A DNA stretch of 64,000 nt from JANPPS01 sp965246925 (GCA_965246925.1 OZ251994.1:3844001-3908000), one strand, 5' to 3'. Numbered from the stretch's first letter, positions 34,562-43,629 are shown. The notes: generated from the sequence alone by a model not told the origin. A program made the numbers and translations.

Positions 34562-36330
34562 ACCAGCAACAGCCCCTCATCCGTCACCGACGCCGTGCGG
34601 CCCTGCTGCGCCGGGCCCAGGATCATCTCGTTATGCGCCGCGCCGGACGGGATCATCGGGAAGCAATTCTCCTTCTGGTCCACGCAGATATCGGCGATCA
34701 CCGGCCGGTCGACGGCGATCATCTCGCGGATCACTCGGTCCAAATCGTCCACGCTGGTGGCGCGCAGCCCCACCCCCTGGAACGCCTCCGCCAGCTTGAC
34801 GAAGTCCGGCAGCGCCTCCGAATACGACTCGGAATAGCGCGAGCCGTGCAGCAGCTCCTGCCACTGCCGCACCATGCCCATATACTGGTTGTTGAGGATA
34901 AAAACCTTCACCGGCAGCCGGTATTGCGCCAGCGTGGACATCTCCTGAATGTTCATCAGGATGCTGGCCTCCCCAGCGATGTCGATCACCAGCGCGTCCG
35001 GATGCGCGATCTGCGTGCCCATCGCGGCAGGAAGGCCGTAGCCCATGGTGCCGAGTCCGCCCGAGGTCATCCAGCGGTTCGGCGCATCGAAGCGGAAATA
35101 CTGCGCCGCCCACATCTGATGCTGCCCGACCTCGGTCGAGATGAAGGTGTCGCGGCCGGACTCGCGCGTGATGTCATACAGGCGCTGGATCGCGTGCTGC
35201 GGCTTGATGATGGAGCCCGGCGCCCGGTCCTGATGGAACTTCAGGCTCTCCATCTCACGCCAGGTGTCGATCTGGCGCCACCACTCGGTCAGGCTCGGCT
35301 TGTTGGACACATCCTTCCAGGCCGCCAGCAGCGCCTGCAGGATCTGCCCGGCGTCCCCCACCACGGCCACGTCCACGGCCACGTTCTTGTTGATGCTGCT
35401 GGGGTCGATATCGCAGTGGATCTTCTTGGAGCCCGGGCTGAACGCATTGAGCCGCCCCGTCACCCGGTCATCGAACCGGGCGCCGATGTTCAGCATGACG
35501 TCGCAGCCATGCATGGCCATGTTGGCCTCGTACGTCCCATGCATGCCCAGCATACCCAGGAACTGCGGATCGTTGGACGGATAGCCCCCCAGCCCCATCA
35601 GCGTGCTGGTGCACGGCATGCCGGTGGCGCGCACGAAGTCGATCAACGCCTGGGACGCGGCGTCGCCCGAGTTGATGACGCCGCCGCCACTATAGATGAT
35701 GGGCCGCTTGGCATTGCGCAGCAGCCGGATCGCGTCGGCGATCCGCTCCGGCTCCGGGGCCATGACCGGCCGGTAGCTGCGATGCGGCGTCTCGGCCGGG
35801 GGCTGATACGGGGCGCGGGTGATCAGGATGTCCTTCGGCAGGTCGATGACCACCGGGCCCGGCCGTCCGGAGCGTGCGACGTAGAACGCCTCATGCACCA
35901 CCCGCGCCAGGTCTTCGGAGCGCTTGACCAGGTAGTTGTGCTTCGTCGCCGGCCGGGTGATCCCGGTGGTGTCCGCCTCCTGGAACGCGTCATTGCCAAT
36001 CAGATGCGTCGGCACCTGCCCGGTGAGGCAGACAACGGGGATGCTGTCCATCAGCGCGTCCACCAGGCCCGTGACCGCGTTGGTGGCGCCGGGGCCGGAG
36101 GTGACGAGCACCACGCCGACCTTCCCCGTGCTGCGCGCATACCCCTCGGCGGCGTGCACCGCCGCCTGCTCGTGCCGCACCAGGATGTGGCGGATGCTGT
36201 TCTGCTGAAAGATCGCGTCATAGATCGGCAGCACCGCACCGCCGGGATAGCCGAAAATGACCTCGACACCCTGGTCCCGCAGCGCGCGGAGCAGAACGTC
36301 GGAACCGGATTGTTGCGGCAGGTCAGTCAT
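34558..36330 (-). CDS. ilvB: Acetolactate synthase large subunit
   Basis: TPP enzyme of 590 residues joining two pyruvates, or pyruvate and 2-oxobutanoate. ATG 36330 is chosen for the upstream AAGGAGAG and the family start; the frame stays open to 36378. It shows VIFGYPGGAVLPIYD, the catalytic Glu region LVRHEQAAVHAAEGYARSTG, the central FAD-binding domain, and the TPP region IDIAGEASILMNIQEM. In this last region GEAS stands where many enzymes have GDGS, a conservative change at a metal-binding position. It follows miaA by 25 bases on the same strand. Confidence 0.97.
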   Translation of the reverse strand: MTDLPQQSGSDVLLRALRDQGVEVIFGYPGGAVLPIYDAIFQQNSIRHILVRHEQAAVHAAEGYARSTGKVGVVLVTSGPGATNAVTGLVDALMDSIPVVCLTGQVPTHLIGNDAFQEADTTGITRPATKHNYLVKRSEDLARVVHEAFYVARSGRPGPVVIDLPKDILITRAPYQPPAETPHRSYRPVMAPEPERIADAIRLLRNAKRPIIYSGGGVINSGDAASQALIDFVRATGMPCTSTLMGLGGYPSNDPQFLGMLGMHGTYEANMAMHGCDVMLNIGARFDDRVTGRLNAFSPGSKKIHCDIDPSSINKNVAVDVAVVGDAGQILQALLAAWKDVSNKPSLTEWWRQIDTWREMESLKFHQDRAPGSIIKPQHAIQRLYDITRESGRDTFISTEVGQHQMWAAQYFRFDAPNRWMTSGGLGTMGYGLPAAMGTQIAHPDALVIDIAGEASILMNIQEMSTLAQYRLPVKVFILNNQYMGMVRQWQELLHGSRYSESYSEALPDFVKLAEAFQGVGLRATSVDDLDRVIREMIAVDRPVIADICVDQKENCFPMIPSGAAHNEMILGPAQQGRTASVTDEGLLLV

Positions 36331-36355
36331 GGGTCTCTCCTTGGCCGCTCCACTC

Positions 36356-37312
36356 TCATTGATGCTGCGGCGCGTCAAGGGATGAGTTAACGAAATACTC
36401 TAAATCAACCCTCAAACTATGCGAAAATTGCGTCAGACCCTCGTATCGCGCATGGATCGTATGCAAATTTGCGGGGTCCACGATGCGGCGGTTGCGGAAC
36501 CACGTCGCCTGTTGCTTGGTATAGCGGCCCGTCACCAGCTCGGTCTTGACAGCCGCCTCGTCCAGCGAGATGCGCCCGTCCAGGTATTGCATCAGCTCCA
36601 CCACCCCATGCGCCCGCATGGCCGGAAGCGCCGGGTCGAGGTGGCGGACCGTCCGCACCTCGTCCAGGGCGCCCGCCGCCAGCATCGCCGCGAACCGCCC
36701 GGCGATCGCCTGCCGCAGCACGGGGCGTGGCGGGTCGAGCAAGACCATGCGGAACCGCCACGGCGCGGGCGGCAAGGTCAGCGCCTGCCAAGCCGCCAGC
36801 CCCCGCCCGGTGCTGCGCCAGACCTCCCAGGCGCGCGCCAGCCGCTGACCATCGCCGGGGTAGATGCCGGCTGCCGTCGCGGGATCGGCCTCGGTCAGGC
36901 GGGCATGCAGGCCCGGCAGGTCCGGCAGCATGGCCCGCGCCTCGGCGCGCATCGCCGGGTCGGGGTCCGGAATGTCGACAATCCCTTGCGTGAGCGCGGT
37001 GAGGTAAAGCCCGGTGCCGCCGCACAGGATCGGCAGGCGCGCGCGCTCCATCTCGGCCATCGCCTCTCGCCGCCACCACGCGGCGTTGCCGGGCTCGGCC
37101 GCCGGGCGCACGCCATACAGTCGGTGCGGCGCCCGCGCCTCGTCCTCCAAGGCCGGACGCGCGGTCAGAACACGCAACTCGCGATACACCTGCATCGAAT
37201 CCGCGTTGATCACCGTGCCGCCCAGCCGCACCGCGAGGTCCAGCGCCAGCGCCGACTTCCCGCTGCACGTCGGCCCGGCGATGATCAGCGCCGTCCCTTG
37301 TTCCACTCCCAC
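36356..37312 (-). CDS. miaA: tRNA dimethylallyltransferase MiaA
   Basis: Adds an isopentenyl group to A37 of tRNAs reading UNN codons. It has 318 residues. The P-loop is AGPTCSGKSALALDLAV, followed by the conserved INADSMQVYRELRVLTARP and CGGTGLYLTALTQGIVDIPD, then RYTKQQATWFRNR near the C-terminus. It is divergent from serB with only 11 bases between starts, so their promoters must overlap coding sequence or lie very close. The ilvBNC genes follow. Confidence 0.96.
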   Translation of the reverse strand: MGVEQGTALIIAGPTCSGKSALALDLAVRLGGTVINADSMQVYRELRVLTARPALEDEARAPHRLYGVRPAAEPGNAAWWRREAMAEMERARLPILCGGTGLYLTALTQGIVDIPDPDPAMRAEARAMLPDLPGLHARLTEADPATAAGIYPGDGQRLARAWEVWRSTGRGLAAWQALTLPPAPWRFRMVLLDPPRPVLRQAIAGRFAAMLAAGALDEVRTVRHLDPALPAMRAHGVVELMQYLDGRISLDEAAVKTELVTGRYTKQQATWFRNRRIVDPANLHTIHARYEGLTQFSHSLRVDLEYFVNSSLDAPQHQ

Positions 37313-37323
37313 AACCTCGTCAT

Positions 37324-38196
37324 ATGAACGACATGCAGCACGTTCTCATCCTGATGGCTCCGAATCACGAGCTAAGTCCAGCCCTGATCGGACGGGTGCA
37401 GGACGCCGTCCGCGGCGGCGCCCCAGTCACGCTATCCCCCGGTGAGGCCGTGGAGATCCCCTGCCAAGACCCCGACCCCACCCTGATCCACGCCGCCCTG
37501 GACGCCGCCCCGGTCGATACCGCGGTGCTTCCCGCCACCGGCCGCCGCAAGCGCCTGCTGATCGCCGACATGGACAGCACCATCGTCACCACCGAAACGC
37601 TAGACGAGCTGGCCGCCCACGCCGGCCTCCGGGACGAAATCGCCGCCATCACCAAGCGCAGCATGAATGGCGAGATCGATTTCGCGACCGCCCTCCGCCA
37701 ACGCGTCGCCATGCTCCGGGGCCTACCGGTCACCGCCTTGGAGCAAACCTGGTCCCAAACGCACCTCATGCCCGGCGCCAAAGACCTGGTCCGCACCATG
37801 CGCGCGCATGGTGCTCATACGGCGTTGGTATCCGGCGGCTTCACCTGGTTTACCGGCCGGGTGGCTGAACGATGCGGCTTTCATAACCACCGGGCGAATG
37901 TGTTGCTGGACGATGGTACGGTGCTGACCGGTTTGGTGGGGGAGCCGATCCTCGACCGCGATGCCAAGCTCGACACGTTGCGCGAACTGGCTTCCGGACT
38001 TGGCTTGACGCTGGCCGAGTGCCTGGCGGTGGGCGACGGGGCCAACGATTTGGGGATGATCCAGGCGGCGGGCCTCGGCGTCGCCTACCATGCCAAACCG
38101 ATCGTCGCCGCGGCGGCGCAGGTGCGGATCGAGCATTGCGGATTGCGGGCGCTGCTGTTTTTGCAGGGCTATCGGGTGGGGGAGTTTGCCGTCTGA
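37324..38196 (+). CDS. serB: Phosphoserine phosphatase SerB
   Basis: Last step of serine synthesis. It has 290 residues: an N-terminal ACT-like part (HVLILMAPNHELSPALIGRV), then the HAD domain with nucleophile motif LLIADMDSTIVTTETLDELA, motif II Ser in TALVSGGFTWFTGRVA, and the acidic motif CLAVGDGANDLGMIQAAGLG. The catalytic Asp pair DMDST is intact. The ATG at 37324 is 11 bases from the miaA start; a second in-frame Met is four codons later. Confidence 0.95.
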   Translation: MNDMQHVLILMAPNHELSPALIGRVQDAVRGGAPVTLSPGEAVEIPCQDPDPTLIHAALDAAPVDTAVLPATGRRKRLLIADMDSTIVTTETLDELAAHAGLRDEIAAITKRSMNGEIDFATALRQRVAMLRGLPVTALEQTWSQTHLMPGAKDLVRTMRAHGAHTALVSGGFTWFTGRVAERCGFHNHRANVLLDDGTVLTGLVGEPILDRDAKLDTLRELASGLGLTLAECLAVGDGANDLGMIQAAGLGVAYHAKPIVAAAAQVRIEHCGLRALLFLQGYRVGEFAV

Positions 38197-38206
38197 TTTC
38201 GGCCAC

Positions 38207-39052
38207 TCAACGACGCGGGTTTTCGGCATGCCGGGCGATGCGCTTGAGAATGTCACGGATTGCGTCGATCACCGCTTGGGGGCGTTCTTGCGGGATGCCG
38301 TGACTGCTGTCGATGTCAGACAGTGCGGCCTGGGGATAGAGCTTTGCGAAGTCCCGGCGCTTGGCGTTGTCGAGGCTGGCGATGGCACCGCCTGACGTGT
38401 CCGGTGCTATTAGGATCGCGATGGGCAGGTCGGCACGCGCGGGGGGTGAGGCGAGAACCTGATGCCCCGTATTGTCCAGCGCTGCAAATTCAGCTTTGGC
38501 CGTCGCCGTCAATGCGGCTGCGATGACAAGGTTGGATAGGGTGGAGCGGTGTTGCATCGACCCTTCGCCTTCAAACTGCGTGGGGTGGGTCGGATCAACG
38601 AGCACCAGTCCGGCAACTTCGTCTGGGTCGCGCCGGGCATAGAGTTGCATGTAGAGGCCCCCGGCCGAGTGACCGACGAGAACATAGGGCGGCGGTAGAT
38701 GTTGGCTCCGCAAGAGCAGCCGCAAAATCCTGAACGATCGTCGCTCCATCGCGAGGCCGCCCCGTCGGCGTGCTTTCTCCGACGCCGGGACGATCGTAGG
38801 CGAACACCCGGTTGGTGGCCGATATGACCGTAAATACTTTATTCCACTCCTCTTGTAGCTCATCAGCCCCGATTCAAAGACGACGACCGGTGTCGTGCTG
38901 CCGCTGATGGAGATTTCGACCTGGCCATCCTCTGTCCTCACCAATCGATCGCCAGGCAGGGCGGCGCATCCGGCCAGGCACAGGCCCACCGCTACGCTCG
39001 GCCCGCCACAGGATCCAACCATCGTCATGATGCGGTCGACAATGTCGGTCAT
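38207..39052 (-). CDS. Alpha/beta hydrolase lipoprotein with two compensating frameshifts (possible pseudogene)
   Basis: A 281-residue open frame with a lipoprotein-like N-terminus (VAVGLCLAGCAALPGDRL), a strand VVVFESGL, a nucleophile elbow YVLVGHSAGGLYMQLYARRD and a catalytic His in SDIDSSHGIPQERPQ. Between them the reading frame is wrong. From about 38865 to 38720 the expected family sequence is in another frame, where DELQEEWNKVFTVISATNR and VFAYDRPGVGES are readable, before the first frame resumes at LLRSQHLPPPYVLVG. One base appears lost near 38865 and one gained near 38715. The ORF stays open, but about 48 residues of the core fold are replaced. It is either a decayed gene or has two sequence errors. 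Confidence 0.7.
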   Translation of the reverse strand: MTDIVDRIMTMVGSCGGPSVAVGLCLAGCAALPGDRLVRTEDGQVEISISGSTTPVVVFESGLMSYKRSGIKYLRSYRPPTGCSPTIVPASEKARRRGGLAMERRSFRILRLLLRSQHLPPPYVLVGHSAGGLYMQLYARRDPDEVAGLVLVDPTHPTQFEGEGSMQHRSTLSNLVIAAALTATAKAEFAALDNTGHQVLASPPARADLPIAILIAPDTSGGAIASLDNAKRRDFAKLYPQAALSDIDSSHGIPQERPQAVIDAIRDILKRIARHAENPRR

Positions 39053-39217
39053 GGTCTGCCCGCGGAGAATGCTACACTTGAACTAGCAGAACGCGTAGGC
39101 CGCACCAGGCTTCAAGGGGCCGATTGAGCACGTTGCACTCGACTACACACACTGAACGTGACCGGCAACCACTACATAGGCGGCGCGGACGTTCATCCCA
39201 GCTCTCCGACACGATAT

Positions 39218-39640
39218 CTAAGGTGGTTCAGCCCAATGCTTGTGTTGCCGCGGAAGTGGTGGGCTGACGCCTTCCCTATGTTGGTTTTCGGGGCCGGGAG
39301 GTATTTCGTTGGCGTCCCTTGCGGCGCGGGCGCGGAGGGTGGCGATGTCGGTGGGGGTGCGGCGCTTCCAGATGAAGGCCCGGGACTGGTAGGCGACGCC
39401 GAGGTCGCGGGCGAGCTCTTCGATGATGTCATCGATGGGACGGGTGCGGAGGTCGCGCTCGAAATCGGCGTCATCGAGACGTTCGTGGAGTTCGTTGTAG
39501 AGGATTGCGGTGTCGGTGGCGGTCTTGGGGCCGCGCCGGGCTTCGATTGCGTCTTCCACGCTGCGGATTGTTTTCTCGCGGGCTTGGGCGCGTTCTACGG
39601 CCGGGGTCCGGGCTTTGGGTGGGTTGGTGGCGATGTGGTG
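39218..39640 (-). pseudogene. C-terminal fragment of an unrecognised gene next to an IS remnant
   Basis: An open stretch of about 140 codons that begins where the transposase remnant stops matching and ends at 39218. It reads REKTIRSVEDAIEARRGPKT, then ILYNELHERLDDADFERDLR, TRPIDDIIEELARDLGVAYQ and AFIWKRRTPTDIATLRARAA. It is charged, helical and natural-looking, but I do not recognise the family and there is no start codon of its own, so the 5' part seems to have been replaced by the insertion sequence. The 165 bases between it and the hydrolase gene hold nothing that I can identify. Confidence 0.45.
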
Positions 39641-39969
39641 GGCTCGCCTCGCGGCCAGCGCGCTCGCGGTCCAGCATGACCAGGTGATGGTTGATCCGCT
39701 CCCAGGTGCCGTCGTCGCGAAACCGGGCAAACCAGCGATAGGCCGTGGGCCATGGCGGAAAGTCCTTGCAGCAGGCTCCAGGCGATGCCGCCGCGCAGCA
39801 CGTAGAAGATCCCATTGACGATCTCCCGCATCTCCCACTTGCGATGCCGACCGCAGCGGCGCGGTGCAGGCAGGAACGGCGAAAGGATCAGCCACTCGGC
39901 GTCGGTCACGTCACTTCCATAGCGTAGTCCCGAGCGGCTATGCTGCGCGCGGGTGGTCGGCGTCCACAT
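39640..39969 (-). mobile_element. IS5-type transposase remnant, frameshifted and 3'-truncated
   Basis: From ATG 39969 the sequence reads GLRYGSDVTDAEWLILSPFL, then WEMREIVNGIFYVLRGGIAW, typical of the N-terminal half of IS5/IS1031-like transposases. Near 39775 the frame breaks; the continuation KDFPPWPTAYRWFARFRDDG followed by TWERINHHLVMLDRERAGRE lies in another frame, consistent with loss of about two bases. Family similarity ends near 39640, before the catalytic DDE region is complete. It is therefore a dead partial element. Terminal inverted repeats could not be fixed. Confidence 0.75.
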
Positions 39970-40362
39970 GAGATCTCCAGCGAGGCTTCGAACACCCGCT
40001 TGGAATCACATTCGGCCCGACCATCCAACCCCAAGCGGCAGACGTTCCGCCTTGATTCCGAAATGGCCTCTGAGCTGACGGGCCATAAAAAATATGACTG
40101 GGTGACGTGGGACCTCCGCCAAGCGGAGTCTGTTTGCTTCATCAATGTCGGTTTGTGGACGAGCGCTGAAGCCGTCCATAATTAAATAAAGGCCTATTTC
40201 GTTCCAAACACAGATTCTCTTTCGTTTGAGTTTAAGCTTCGTGAGCGAGTTCTCTTGACCCCTGCCTGTTGGCGCATGGGCGATTGGTCGCTTCCGATCC
40301 ACGATATCGGCGGAGTTCGCTGACCTTTTGCCTTGGCCTACTCAGAATGAACCGAGCCCATC
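39970..40362. other. Intergenic stretch with decayed coding traces
   Basis: About 390 bases between the IS remnant and the HNH gene, less G+C-rich than the core. A plus-strand frame (to 40185) ends KYDWVTWDLRQAESVCFINV followed by GLWTSAEAVHN, which faintly resembles the middle of an antibiotic-biosynthesis-monooxygenase-like protein. No start, full domain or ribosome site supports a working gene. Confidence 0.4.
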
Positions 40363-41049
40363 TCACGTCGCCACCTCGCCGCCAGATGATCTGCCATCTG
40401 GTTGTTCCAGGTGCTCCCTAAATTCCGGAACCGTCATGGCACCCGTCATGCGGTGTATCATTCGATGGCAATTCGCGCATAACATTGCAACCTGCTTGAT
40501 GGTGGTTGGCGTATTTTCACCGCCACGGCCAGAGATCGGGTCAATATGGTGGCACTCGATGTAACCTGCTCCAAGATCACCGTAGCGCGCTTGAAAATCA
40601 AAGCCGCAGGCCTGACAGACGTGACCGTATTCGGCCTTAGCCCTCTCCACGAGTTTAGGGTTGCGATAAAAGGTCAATATTTCACGCAGCATTTTTCGGC
40701 CTTCAAAGTAAGATGTCTGCCCGGTAGGGGCAGCATCTACCGATGGCTTTGAATGAACTCCTGATGGGACATCACCGTCTCGGGGAAGTAAAAATACAGC
40801 TCTGAAACTGCTGCCGCGACCCTTTGGGGGCGAAGAACGGATTTCATCCCCCTCCTCCCGCAGATTGCTGCGCAACGCCTTCGTCGCCATCTCCATTTCG
40901 TCATACTTGCCACGCTTCGACGGTCCCACCCTGGTCGCTAACATCTTCGACGTGACCTCAATCGAGGACGCCTGTGCCGCCTCCGCCTCCCTGAACATTT
41001 CCAGCAATGCGGTGCGGAAATCATCCGTTCTGGTCGGTCCCTTTGCCAT
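40363..41049 (-). CDS. HNH endonuclease
   Basis: A 228-residue protein from ATG 41049, preferred because GGGAG lies nine bases upstream (in-frame ATGs at 41064 and 41124 are alternatives). The C-terminal HNH domain is CQACGFDF (CxxC), then GYIECHHIDPISG (the HH pair) and MLCANCHRMIHR. This is the zinc-bound beta-beta-alpha nuclease type found in McrA-like restriction enzymes. The N-terminal 120 residues (FRTALLEMFREAEAAQASSI) have no recognised domain and may recognise DNA. Composition is visibly less G+C-rich than the neighbours, and it sits beside an IS remnant, so transfer is likely. A stand-alone restriction role is inference. Confidence 0.85.
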   Translation of the reverse strand: MAKGPTRTDDFRTALLEMFREAEAAQASSIEVTSKMLATRVGPSKRGKYDEMEMATKALRSNLREEGDEIRSSPPKGRGSSFRAVFLLPRDGDVPSGVHSKPSVDAAPTGQTSYFEGRKMLREILTFYRNPKLVERAKAEYGHVCQACGFDFQARYGDLGAGYIECHHIDPISGRGGENTPTTIKQVAMLCANCHRMIHRMTGAMTVPEFREHLEQPDGRSSGGEVAT

Positions 41050-41156
41050 CTTTGCATCTCCCATCAAACCGGCACGAATTGTCCCAGGAAAAGTTAAGCC
41101 GGTTTGCGAATGCCTGCCTTCCACCGATCGCCGTTTTTACATGCTATATTGCTGAA

Positions 41157-42152
41157 ATGTCCATACAAACCACCACCGCTCTTATCAATTCGGGGCTCGC
41201 TCAACCCGACCGAGAGTCAGCCCTAGACGCTGTTGCGCAGCGCTACGCCGTCTCGATCCCGGACGCCCTGCAAGCGCTCATCCACCACCCGGACGACCCC
41301 ATCGGCCGGCAGTTCATCCCGCATCCGGATGAGCTTCACACCGCCCCGCATGAGCGGCCCGACCCGATCGGTGATGATACGTTCTCGCCCGTGCCGGGGA
41401 TCGTTCATCGGTATGCGGACCGGGCGTTGCTGAAGCCGTTGCTGATTTGTCCGACTTATTGCCGGTTCTGCTTTCGGCGGGAGCATGTTGGGCCCGGGGG
41501 AGGGTTGTTGACCGATGCTCAACTCGAGGGCGCGTTCGATTGGCTGCGGGCTCATCCGGCGGTTCGGGAGGTTATCTTGACCGGGGGGGATCCGTTGATG
41601 CTGTCGGCGCGGCGGTTGCGGCATATTCTGGGGACACTCGAAGGTATTCCGCATGTCGAGTTGTTGCGCATTCACACGCGCGTGCCGATTGCGGAGCCGG
41701 GCCGGGTCAGCGATTTGCGGACCGAGAAGCCGCTTTGGGTGGTGGTGCACATCAACCATGCGCGCGAACTGACCCCGGACGCCATCGCCTCGCTCCGGGA
41801 TATTCAGGCGCAGGGGGTGCCGCTGCTGGGGCAGTCCGTGCTGCTACGCGGCGTGAACGATACGGCCGAGGCGCTCGAGGCGTTGTTCCGGGCGATGCTG
41901 CGCGCCCGGGTCAAGCCGTATTACCTGCATCAGCTGGACCCGGCGCCGGGCACGGCACGGTTCCATGTGCCCATTGCCGAGGGCCAGGCCATCCTGCGGC
42001 AACTGCGCGGGCGGGTCACCGGGCTCGCCTGGCCGACCTACGTGCTGGACATCCCGGGCGGGCACGGGAAGGTGCCGATCGGGCCGTCTTATCTACACGG
42101 CAGCAGCGTGCGGGACCCGCATGGCTTGCCGCATCCGCTTACCGCGGAGTAG
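41157..42152 (+). CDS. epmB: EF-P (R)-beta-lysine pathway lysine 2,3-aminomutase EpmB
   Basis: Radical SAM, PLP-dependent aminomutase making (R)-beta-lysine for modification of elongation factor P. It has 331 residues from ATG 41157. The 4Fe-4S motif is CPTYCRFCFRREHVG (CX3CX2C), followed by EVILTGGDPLMLSARRL and PYYLHQLDPAPGTARFHVPI. The short length and lack of a C-terminal oligomerisation part fit EpmB and not the catabolic KamA, as does efp 39 bases downstream. The frame stays open upstream to 41007 but the family starts here. Confidence 0.9.
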   Translation: MSIQTTTALINSGLAQPDRESALDAVAQRYAVSIPDALQALIHHPDDPIGRQFIPHPDELHTAPHERPDPIGDDTFSPVPGIVHRYADRALLKPLLICPTYCRFCFRREHVGPGGGLLTDAQLEGAFDWLRAHPAVREVILTGGDPLMLSARRLRHILGTLEGIPHVELLRIHTRVPIAEPGRVSDLRTEKPLWVVVHINHARELTPDAIASLRDIQAQGVPLLGQSVLLRGVNDTAEALEALFRAMLRARVKPYYLHQLDPAPGTARFHVPIAEGQAILRQLRGRVTGLAWPTYVLDIPGGHGKVPIGPSYLHGSSVRDPHGLPHPLTAE

Positions 42153-42191
42153 AAGCGGCGATCTCTATCTCATTGTCCGGGTTCTTTTTCG

Positions 42192-42758
42192 ATGAAGCAG
42201 CAGGCCAACCTCATCCGCGCGGGACACGTGCTCGACCATGGCGGACGCCGCTGGACCGTGCTGAAGCAGCAAATCATCACGCCGGGCAAGGGCGGCGCGT
42301 TCATCCAGGTCGAGATGCGGGACTTGAAGACCGGAAACAAGACCAACGAGCGGTGGCGGACGGCCGATACGGTCGAACGGCTGCAGACGTCGGAGAAGGA
42401 CTTCACCTATTCCTACACCGATGACAGCAATATCGTGCTGATGGACCCCGAAACGTTCGAGCAGACGCTGATCCCGGTCGAGTTGCTGGGTGACCAGGCC
42501 GCGTTCCTGCAGGACAACATGACGGTCACCGTCGATATGGTCGAGGCCGATGCGGTCGGCGTCCGCCTGCCCTCCACCGTCGTCCTGGAGATCACCGAGG
42601 CGGACCCGGTGGTCAAGGGCCAGACCGCCGCCAGCTCGTATAAGCCGGCCATGCTGTCCAACGGCGTGAAGACGCTAGTGCCGCCGTTCGTGGAGGCCGG
42701 GGAGCGCGTCGTGGTCCGGACCGAAGACGCCAGCTACGTGGAACGGGCGAAGTCGTGA
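42192..42758 (+). CDS. efp: Elongation factor P
   Basis: Rescues ribosomes stalled at polyproline. It has 188 residues in three OB-like domains. The modified residue is the Lys in the loop ITPGKGGAFIQVEMRDL (the position equivalent to Lys34), consistent with beta-lysylation by the neighbouring EpmB pathway. The end of the protein contains LVPPFVEAGERVVVRTEDAS. The ligase EpmA is not seen in the window. Many proteins in this window contain Pro runs, such as the OmpA-like protein just downstream. Confidence 0.96.
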   Translation: MKQQANLIRAGHVLDHGGRRWTVLKQQIITPGKGGAFIQVEMRDLKTGNKTNERWRTADTVERLQTSEKDFTYSYTDDSNIVLMDPETFEQTLIPVELLGDQAAFLQDNMTVTVDMVEADAVGVRLPSTVVLEITEADPVVKGQTAASSYKPAMLSNGVKTLVPPFVEAGERVVVRTEDASYVERAKS

Positions 42759-42771
42759 GCTGCTTCCTGTA

Positions 42772-43629
42772 ATGGCCCTCCGCCTCTCCCCGCACATGAC
42801 CGTCATGCAGAACGCGGCACAAAAAGCGGCGAAGCGGCTGCTGCGGGATTTCGCCGAGGTCGAGCAACTGCAGGTCAGCGTCAAGGGCCCCGGTGACTTC
42901 GTGAGCCAGGCGGATATCCGCGCCGAGAACACGCTCCGTGAAGAACTGACCAAGTCTCGCCCCGGCTATAGTTTATTGATGGAAGAAGCGGGCAAGTCCG
43001 GCAGCGACAACTGGGCCTGGCGCTGGATCATCGACCCCATCGACGGCACCAGCAATTTCCTGCACGGCATCCCGCACTGGTGCATCTCCATCGGCCTCGA
43101 ACATCGGCTACAGGACGGCACCGCCGAAATTGCCGCGGGCATGATCTACAACCCCGTGAACGACGAGATGTTTTGGGCGGAAAAAGGCGTCGGAGCGTTC
43201 GTGAACGAGCGCCGGCTCCGCGTCTCGGCCCGGCGTGAGTTCAACACCGCCCTGTTCGCCACCGGCATCCCCTTCGCCATCGTCCCCGCGCCCGAGCGCC
43301 TCGCCTTCGCCCGCACCCTGGGCCTGCTGATGCCGCAAGTGGCTGGCATCCGGCGCTTTGGTTCCGCGGCGCTCGACCTCGCCTGGGTCGCGGCCGGGCG
43401 GTATGACGGCTATTGGGAGCTCGGCCTAAAACCCTGGGACATGGCCGCCGGCCTGCTGATCGTGCGGGAGGCCGGGGGCTTCGTCACCGACCCGGCGGGC
43501 GCCGAAAGCGTGCTGCAGGAAGGCCCGAACGACATCGTCGCCGCCAACCCGCACATGCACGCCAAGCTGCGGGAGGCGGTGGAGGAAGGCGTGCAGGCCG
43601 CCGGCCGCCGCGAAAGCGTGCCGGCCTGA
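42772..43629 (+). CDS. Inositol monophosphatase family protein
   Basis: A 285-residue Mg-dependent phosphatase of the SuhB/IMPase family. Metal-binding motifs are LLMEEAG, WIIDPIDGTSNFLHGIPHW and the C-terminal LKPWDMAAGLLIVREAGGFV. Substrates could be inositol-1-phosphate or related sugar phosphates; SuhB members also act with ribosomal RNA antitermination. It starts 13 bases after efp, and its stop overlaps the next start (TGATG), so efp to the envelope genes may be one transcript. Confidence 0.93.
   Translation: MALRLSPHMTVMQNAAQKAAKRLLRDFAEVEQLQVSVKGPGDFVSQADIRAENTLREELTKSRPGYSLLMEEAGKSGSDNWAWRWIIDPIDGTSNFLHGIPHWCISIGLEHRLQDGTAEIAAGMIYNPVNDEMFWAEKGVGAFVNERRLRVSARREFNTALFATGIPFAIVPAPERLAFARTLGLLMPQVAGIRRFGSAALDLAWVAAGRYDGYWELGLKPWDMAAGLLIVREAGGFVTDPAGAESVLQEGPNDIVAANPHMHAKLREAVEEGVQAAGRRESVPA

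Noticed and set aside
39940..40185. Plus-strand 81-codon frame with faint monooxygenase-like end
   Set aside because: It has only a short weak resemblance, an unlikely N-terminus overlapping the IS remnant, and no ribosome site.
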